Assembly (NCBI RefSeq): GCF_020740895.1
Contig: NZ_JAILXP010000004.1
Coordinates: 1-59,655 of the forward strand
Length of the DNA: 59,655 nt
Direction of reading: 5' to 3'
DNA from: Streptomyces sp. UNOB3_S3
GTDB taxonomy: Bacteria; Actinomycetota; Actinomycetes; Streptomycetales; Streptomycetaceae
Below the pieces are notes generated by a model. It worked only from the letters and a program-made list of their open reading frames with translations. It had not been told where the DNA came from and did no database searches. Positions 54,961 to 59,655 of the stretch are shown here, piece by piece (within the stretch, counting starts at the first letter, position 1; each line of letters opens with the position of its first letter). The translations under genes and the position numbers were made by a program.

Positions 54961-56319
54961 CTAGCCCAGCGTCGTCTTCACGACGTCCGCGAGGTGCTCG
55001 GCGACCTTGCGCGCCTGCTCGTGGTCCGCGGCCTCGACCATGACGCGCACCAGCGGCTCCGTGCCGGACGAGCGCAGCAGCACCCGGCCCGTCGTGCCCA
55101 GCTCGCGCTCGGCGGCGTTGACGGCGGCGGCCAGCTCCTGCGAGGTGCCCACGCGGGACTTGTCGACGTTCCGGACGTTGATGAGAACCTGCGGCAGGCG
55201 CTCCATGACGCCGGCGAGGTCGGCCAGCGAGCGGCCGGTGGCGGCGACGCGGGCGGCCAGCATCAGGCCGGTGAGGGTGCCGTCGCCCGTCGTGGCGTGG
55301 TCCAGGACGATGACGTGGCCGGACTGCTCGCCGCCGAGGGCGAAGCCGTTCGCCTTCATCTCCTCCAGGACGTAGCGGTCGCCGACGGCGGTCTGGACGA
55401 GCTGGACGCCCTCGCGCTCCATGGCGAGCTTGAAGCCCAGGTTGGACATGACGGTGGCGACGACGGTGTTCTTGCGCAGCGAGTCCGCCTCGCGCATCGC
55501 CAGGGCCAGGACGGCGAGGATCTGGTCGCCGTCGACCTCGTTGCCCTTGTGGTCCACGGCCAGGCAGCGGTCGGCGTCGCCGTCGTGGGCGACGCCCAGG
55601 GCGGCGCCGTGCTCGACGACGGCGGCGCGGAGCTTGTCCAGGTGGGTGGAGCCGCACTCGTGGTTGATGTTGAGGCCGTCGGGCTCGGTGCCGATGGTGA
55701 CGACCTCGGCGCCGGCGCGCGAGAAGGCCTCGGGGGAGACCCGGGAGGCCGCGCCGTGGGCACCGTCGATGACGACCTTGAGGCCGTCGAGGCGGTTGGG
55801 CAGGACGCCGATGAGGTGGGCGACGTAGTTGTCGAAGCCCTGGTCGTAGTCCTTGACGCGGCCGACGCCGGCGCCGGTGGGCCGGTCCCAGGGCTCGCCG
55901 GAGGCGTGGGCGCGGTAGGTCCGCTCGATGCGGTCCTCGAGCTCGTCGGCGAGCTTGTGGCCGCCACGGGCGAAGAACTTGATGCCGTTGTCGGGCATCG
56001 CGTTGTGGCTGGCGGAGAGCATCACGCCGAGGTCGGCGCCGAGCGCGCCGGTCAGGTAGGCGACGGCCGGCGTGGGCAGCACGCCCACCCGCAGCACGTC
56101 GACGCCCGCGCTGGCGAGACCCGCCACCACGGCGGCCTCCAGGAACTCCCCGGACGCCCGCGGATCACGGCCGACCACCGCCATCGGGCGATGGCCCTCG
56201 AACGTGCCCGCCTCGGCGAGCACGTGCGCCGCCGCCACCGACAGGCCGAGCGCGAGCTCGGCCGTCAGATCGGCGTTGGCCACGCCGCGCACACCGTCCG
56301 TACCGAAGAGTCGTCCCAC
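54961..56319 (-). CDS. glmM: Phosphoglucosamine mutase
   Basis: Converts glucosamine-6-phosphate to glucosamine-1-phosphate; 452 residues. The start is [13 protein letters not shown]. The active-site phosphoserine loop is [15 protein letters not shown], the metal loop [11 protein letters not shown], the sugar-binding loop GEQSGHVI, and the phosphate site [17 protein letters not shown] 56319 six bases after GGAGG. It works one step after GlmS. Confidence 0.98.
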   Translation of the reverse strand: MGRLFGTDGVRGVANADLTAELALGLSVAAAHVLAEAGTFEGHRPMAVVGRDPRASGEFLEAAVVAGLASAGVDVLRVGVLPTPAVAYLTGALGADLGVMLSASHNAMPDNGIKFFARGGHKLADELEDRIERTYRAHASGEPWDRPTGAGVGRVKDYDQGFDNYVAHLIGVLPNRLDGLKVVIDGAHGAASRVSPEAFSRAGAEVVTIGTEPDGLNINHECGSTHLDKLRAAVVEHGAALGVAHDGDADRCLAVDHKGNEVDGDQILAVLALAMREADSLRKNTVVATVMSNLGFKLAMEREGVQLVQTAVGDRYVLEEMKANGFALGGEQSGHVIVLDHATTGDGTLTGLMLAARVAATGRSLADLAGVMERLPQVLINVRNVDKSRVGTSQELAAAVNAAERELGTTGRVLLRSSGTEPLVRVMVEAADHEQARKVAEHLADVVKTTLG

Positions 56320-56496
56320 TGGTGTCCTCCGAAAAACGCGGGAGTGCGGGGCCCGGTACGAGCCCCCTTGCTTGAGGTGTCGAGTCCTGGACCGGGGCGG
56401 CGCCTCCAGTAATCAGATATACGCCGCATCCGGTGTATTTACGCCTACGCCGCCTGCATGGCGCCAACGCCGTATATCGCCCCGGGCCGACAATGG

Positions 56497-56540
56497 CCGA
56501 ACGCCCCGGCGGCACGGATTCGTGTCGCCGGGGCGTTCGG
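56497..56540 (-). terminator. Terminator after rplM-rpsI
   Basis: 15-bp perfect outer stem (CCGAACGCCCCGGCG with its complement) plus an inner CACG/CGTG stem, 22 bp past the rpsI stop. Confidence 0.88.
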
Positions 56541-56561
56541 GCAGTGCAGCGAAGCCGCTGT

Positions 56562-57065
56562 TTAGCGCTTGCTGTACTGCGGAGCCTTGCGGGCCTTCTT
56601 CAGACCGGCCTTCTTGCGCTCGACCGCACGGTCGTCGCGCTTGAGGAAGCCGGCCTTCTTCAGCGGGCCGCGGTTGTTGTCAACGTCGGCCTCGTTCAGC
56701 GCACGGGCCACGCCGAGGCGCAGGGCACCGGCCTGACCGGAGACACCGCCACCCGCGATGCGGGCGACGACGTCGTAGCGACCGTCGAGCTCGAGCACCT
56801 TGAAGGGCTCGTTGACTTCCTGCTGGTGCACCTTGTTGGGGAAGTAGTCCTCAAGGGTGCGACCGTTGATCTTCCACTTGCCGGTGCCCGGAACGATGCG
56901 GACGCGGGCAATGGCGTTCTTGCGACGGCCCAGGCCGGCGGCCGGCTGCGGGTCGCCGAAGCGGGACGCGAGGGACTCGGAGGTGTACTCCGACTCAACG
57001 ACCTCGGTCTCGGTGGTGTACTCCTCGACGCCCTCGACCGGCATCTCGGCGGTGGTCTCAGCCAC
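56562..57065 (-). CDS. rpsI: 30S ribosomal protein S9
   Basis: 167 residues. The C-terminal S9 core is [23 protein letters not shown] and [19 protein letters not shown], with the basic tail [17 protein letters not shown] reaching the tRNA P-site. An acidic ~35-residue N-terminal extension is usual in actinobacteria. GTG 57065 after GAGGAG. Cotranscribed with rplM. Confidence 0.98.
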   Translation of the reverse strand: MAETTAEMPVEGVEEYTTETEVVESEYTSESLASRFGDPQPAAGLGRRKNAIARVRIVPGTGKWKINGRTLEDYFPNKVHQQEVNEPFKVLELDGRYDVVARIAGGGVSGQAGALRLGVARALNEADVDNNRGPLKKAGFLKRDDRAVERKKAGLKKARKAPQYSKR

Positions 57066-57105
57066 TGGTTCTCCTCAGACTTTCTGGTTCGGCGGTGGCC
57101 GGGAC

Positions 57106-57552
57106 TTAGCCCTGCTTGACCTGGGTGATCTCGAACGGAACCGGCTGCTGCGCAGCGTGCGGGTGCTCGGAGCCCGAGTACACCTTCAGCTTCGAGAGCA
57201 TCTGACGGCCGAGGGAGTTCTTGGGCAGCATGCCCTTGATCGCCTTCTCGACGGCCTTCTCGGGGTTCTTGTCGAGCAGCTCGTCGTAACGGACGGAGCG
57301 CAGACCACCCGGGAAGCCAGAGTGGCGGTAGGCCATCTTCTGGGTCTTCTTGTTACCGGACAGGTGCACCTTGTCGGCGTTGATGATGACGACGAAGTCA
57401 CCCATGTCCATGTGCGGGGCGTACACAGTCTTGTGCTTGCCGCGCAGCAGGGAGGCAGCCTGAGAGGCCAGACGGCCCAGGACGACGTCCTGCGCGTCGA
57501 TGATGTGCCACTGGCGCTGGACATCGCCGGGCTTGGGGCTGAACGTACGCAC
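57106..57552 (-). CDS. rplM: 50S ribosomal protein L13
   Basis: 148 residues. It has [46 protein letters not shown] and [17 protein letters not shown] 57552. First gene of the L13-S9 operon. The predicted promoter near 57,750 gives a leader of about 175 nt. Confidence 0.98.
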   Translation of the reverse strand: MRTFSPKPGDVQRQWHIIDAQDVVLGRLASQAASLLRGKHKTVYAPHMDMGDFVVIINADKVHLSGNKKTQKMAYRHSGFPGGLRSVRYDELLDKNPEKAVEKAIKGMLPKNSLGRQMLSKLKVYSGSEHPHAAQQPVPFEITQVKQG

Positions 57553-57733
57553 GGTCGTAGCCTTCGCTTCTTCAGTGAGTGGGTCCTGACACAATCCGCC
57601 AGAGGAGATCACACAGCATGTGCCGCACAACGGGGACGCAACCCGTGCGCAGGCGGCTGGTGATCAGCCCGGCAGATCAGCGTAAGGGCCCCTCGCGTGA
57701 GAACGACCAAGCCAATACGCATAACGAACTCGT

Positions 57734-57763
57734 AGAGTACCGGGACCCCACCGCCGGGGTCAA
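57734..57763 (-). promoter_or_regulatory. rplM-rpsI promoter
   Basis: Minus strand -35 TTGACC and -10 TACTCT with an 18-bp spacer; a good HrdB-type promoter. Confidence 0.7.
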
Positions 57764-57801
57764 AACACACAGTCCGACCGGTGCCCCGCCCGGGCGTCCG
57801 G

Positions 57802-59421
57802 CTAGCGCGCCCGGGCCACCCGCGCCTCGTCCCACACCGGCTCCGGCACCTCCCGCACCCGTCCGTCCGCGCCGAAGACCACAAAGCGATCGAACGCGCG
57901 AGCGAACCAGCGGTCGTGGGTGACGGCCAGGACCGTCCCCTCATAGGCCTCCAGCCCCGCCTGGAGGGCCTCCGCGCTCTCCAGGTCGAGGTTGTCCGTC
58001 GGCTCGTCCAGCAGCAGCGCCGTGGTGCCGGAGAGCTCCAGGAGCAGGATCTGGAAGCGGGCCTGCTGGCCGCCGGAGAGCTTCTCGAAGGGCTGGTCGC
58101 CCTGCTTCTCCAGCTCGTACCGGCGCAGCACCGACATGGCGCCGCCCCGGTCCCTGGAGTGCTCGGTCCACAGGATGTCGACGAGCGTGCGGCCCATGAG
58201 CTCGGGGTGGGCGTGGGTCTGGGCGAAGTGCCCGGGCACGACGCGGGCGCCCAGCTTCCAGGCACCCGTGTGCGCCACGTCCTCCCCGGCCAGGAGACGG
58301 AGGAAGTGCGACTTCCCCGAGCCGTTGCTGCCCAGCACCGCGACCCGCTCGCCGTAGAAGACCTCCAGGTCGAAGGGGTTCATCAGGCCGGTCAGCTCCA
58401 GCCCGGCGCAGGTCACGGCCCGGACGCCGGTACGGCCGCCGCGCAGCCGCATCCGGATGTCCTGCTCGCGCGGGGGCTCAGGCGGCGGGCCCGCCTCCTC
58501 GAACTTCCGCAGCCGGGTCTGGGCGGCGGCGTAGCGGGAGGCCATGTCGTGGCTGACGGCCGCGGCCTGCCGCAGCGTGATCACCAGCTTCTTCAGCTGG
58601 GCGTGCTTCTCGTCCCACCGCTTGCGCAGCTCCTCGAAGCGCGCGAAGCGGTCCTTGCGGGCCTGGTGGTACGTGCCGAAGCCGCCGCCGTGCACCCAGA
58701 CGTCGCTGCCCGCCGGGCCGGGCTCCACGCTGATGATCTTCTCGGCGGCCCGGGCCAGCAGCTCGCGGTCGTGGGAGACGAAGAGGACGGTCTTCTTCGT
58801 CTCGCGCAGCCGCTCTTCCAGCCAGCGCTTGCCGGGGACGTCCAGATAGTTGTCCGGCTCGTCCAGCAGCAGGACCTCGTCCGTGCCGCGCAGCAGGGCC
58901 TCCAGGACGAGCCGCTTCTGCTCGCCGCCGGAGAGGGTGCGCACCTGGCGCCACTGGGCCTTCTCGTAGGAGACGCCGAGGGCGGCCATGGTGCACATGT
59001 CCCAGGCGGTCTCGGCCTCGTAGCCCCGGGCCTCGGCCCAGTCGCTGAGCGCCTGGGCGTAGGCCATCTGCGCGGCCTCGTCGTCCCGCTCCATGATCGC
59101 GGTCTCGGCCTCGTCGACCGCCCGCGCGGCCTGCCGGATGCCCGGCTGGGCGACGGAGACCAGCAGGTCACGGACCGTGCGGTCGTCCCGGACGGAGCCC
59201 ACGAACTGCGGCATCACGCCCAGGCCGCCGGAGATGGTGACCGAGCCGCCGTGCGGCTTGAGCTCGCCGGAGATCAGCCGCAGCAGGGTGGTCTTGCCCG
59301 CGCCGTTGGCCCCGACGAGGGCCACCGCCGCCCCTTCCCCCACCCGGAAGGACACGTCGTCGAGCAACCGCCTCCCGTCGGGGAGGTCGTACTCGAGGTG
59401 TGCCGCTTCCACATGTCCCAT
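57802..59421 (-). CDS. ABC-F family ATP-binding protein
   Basis: 539 residues with two ABC ATPase domains and no membrane segments. Walker A motifs are GANGAGKTT and GSNGSGKSH, signatures LSGGEQKRL and LSGGQQARF, and Walker B VLLLDEPDNYLD and ALLLDEPTDNLD. Between them is the ~80-residue charged linker (YHQARKDRFARFEELRKRW) that reaches into the ribosome in this family. Roles include translation factor or antibiotic ribosome protection. No antibiotic cluster is nearby, so a housekeeping role is more likely. ATG 59421; the ribosome site is weak. Confidence 0.92.
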   Translation of the reverse strand: MGHVEAAHLEYDLPDGRRLLDDVSFRVGEGAAVALVGANGAGKTTLLRLISGELKPHGGSVTISGGLGVMPQFVGSVRDDRTVRDLLVSVAQPGIRQAARAVDEAETAIMERDDEAAQMAYAQALSDWAEARGYEAETAWDMCTMAALGVSYEKAQWRQVRTLSGGEQKRLVLEALLRGTDEVLLLDEPDNYLDVPGKRWLEERLRETKKTVLFVSHDRELLARAAEKIISVEPGPAGSDVWVHGGGFGTYHQARKDRFARFEELRKRWDEKHAQLKKLVITLRQAAAVSHDMASRYAAAQTRLRKFEEAGPPPEPPREQDIRMRLRGGRTGVRAVTCAGLELTGLMNPFDLEVFYGERVAVLGSNGSGKSHFLRLLAGEDVAHTGAWKLGARVVPGHFAQTHAHPELMGRTLVDILWTEHSRDRGGAMSVLRRYELEKQGDQPFEKLSGGQQARFQILLLELSGTTALLLDEPTDNLDLESAEALQAGLEAYEGTVLAVTHDRWFARAFDRFVVFGADGRVREVPEPVWDEARVARAR

Positions 59422-59476
59422 GAGGACGATTCTCGCGGCTCCCGGGGCGGCGACCAACCGGTTTACGATGCACGCC

Positions 59477-59655
59477 ATGAGCTTTGGGCAGGGTGGGCCG
59501 TACGGGGCCCAGGGGGATTCCGGGCCGCGCACCACGCCATGGGGGGCGCCGCCCCAGCAGCCCGGGCAGCCGGCCCAGGCCCTGCCGCCCCAGCAGCCGG
59601 CCCAGGCCCTGCCACCGCAGCAGCCCGGGCAGCCGGCCCCGGCGGCCCCGCAGGC
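59477..59655 (+). CDS. Pro/Gln-rich protein, 3' end outside window
   Basis: It begins MSFGQGGPYGAQGDSG, then a run of imperfect PPQQPGQPAQAL repeats that continues to the right edge. Such N-terminal disordered stretches usually precede a membrane helix in Streptomyces secretion- or envelope-related proteins, but nothing diagnostic is inside the window. Divergent from the ABC-F gene with a 55-bp gap. Confidence 0.6.
   Translation, partial: MSFGQGGPYGAQGDSGPRTTPWGAPPQQPGQPAQALPPQQPAQALPPQQPGQPAPAAPQ

Overview
The window reads as chromosomal DNA of a Streptomyces or a very close relative. It has high G+C, frequent GTG starts, developmental regulators BldM and WhiD, a ShbA/SigD-type sigma factor beside them, CIRCE-controlled groES-groEL1, and the conserved actinobacterial order guaB3 / guaB / sigma / whiB-like / groEL1-groES / tsaD-rimI-tsaB / tsaE / alr, followed by acpS-glmS, coaA, glmM and rpsI-rplM. 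No tRNA, rRNA, CRISPR array or insertion sequence was recognised.

Layout. (1) 1-13,900 is a catabolic cluster with the look of acyl-CoA degradation of a ring or branched carboxylic acid: flavin reductase (cut by the left edge), Zn-alcohol dehydrogenase, aldehyde dehydrogenase, three acyl-CoA dehydrogenases, SDR, cyclase-family hydrolase, amidohydrolase and acyl-CoA ligase. Both divergent promoter regions carry a similar 13-bp dyad (TGACR-N3-CGTYA), probably the operator of a regulator lying outside the window. An unrelated ATP-binding regulator sits inside the cluster. (2) 13,900-22,100: a predicted pseudokinase and an active Ser/Thr kinase, both membrane-anchored, then glpD and a divergent nucleotide-sugar dehydrogenase that lacks the catalytic Cys. 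(3) 22,100-28,700: MreB-like actin, guaB3, guaB (with a duplicated 3' tail left downstream), shbA, bldM and divergent whiD. (4) 28,800-44,100: LysR regulator, MOSC protein and SDR pair, groEL1-groES, polysaccharide deacetylase, methyltransferase, the tRNA t6A genes tsaD-rimI-tsaB and tsaE, an alpha/beta hydrolase, alr and bifunctional nnrD. Three copies of a covarying hairpin element lie around tsaE, the hydrolase and alr. (5) 44,070-51,130 looks like an accessory block set into the core order: a trypsin-like protease/NACHT ATPase preceded by a MerR regulator, a histidine phosphatase, a MerR-type promoter that leads straight into a terminator, an ATP-binding regulator, an XRE regulator and an RHH/Fic toxin-antitoxin pair. 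(6) 51,190-59,655: acpS-glmS, a small conserved-looking protein, coaA, glmM, rpsI-rplM, an ABC-F protein and the start of a Pro/Gln-rich protein cut by the right edge.

The best candidates for something new are the MerR / protease-NACHT block with its two matching MerR-type promoters, one apparently driving only a ~70-nt transcript, and the three-copy hairpin whose outer stem changes sequence but keeps pairing. All functional statements come from reading motifs by eye; no database search was run.
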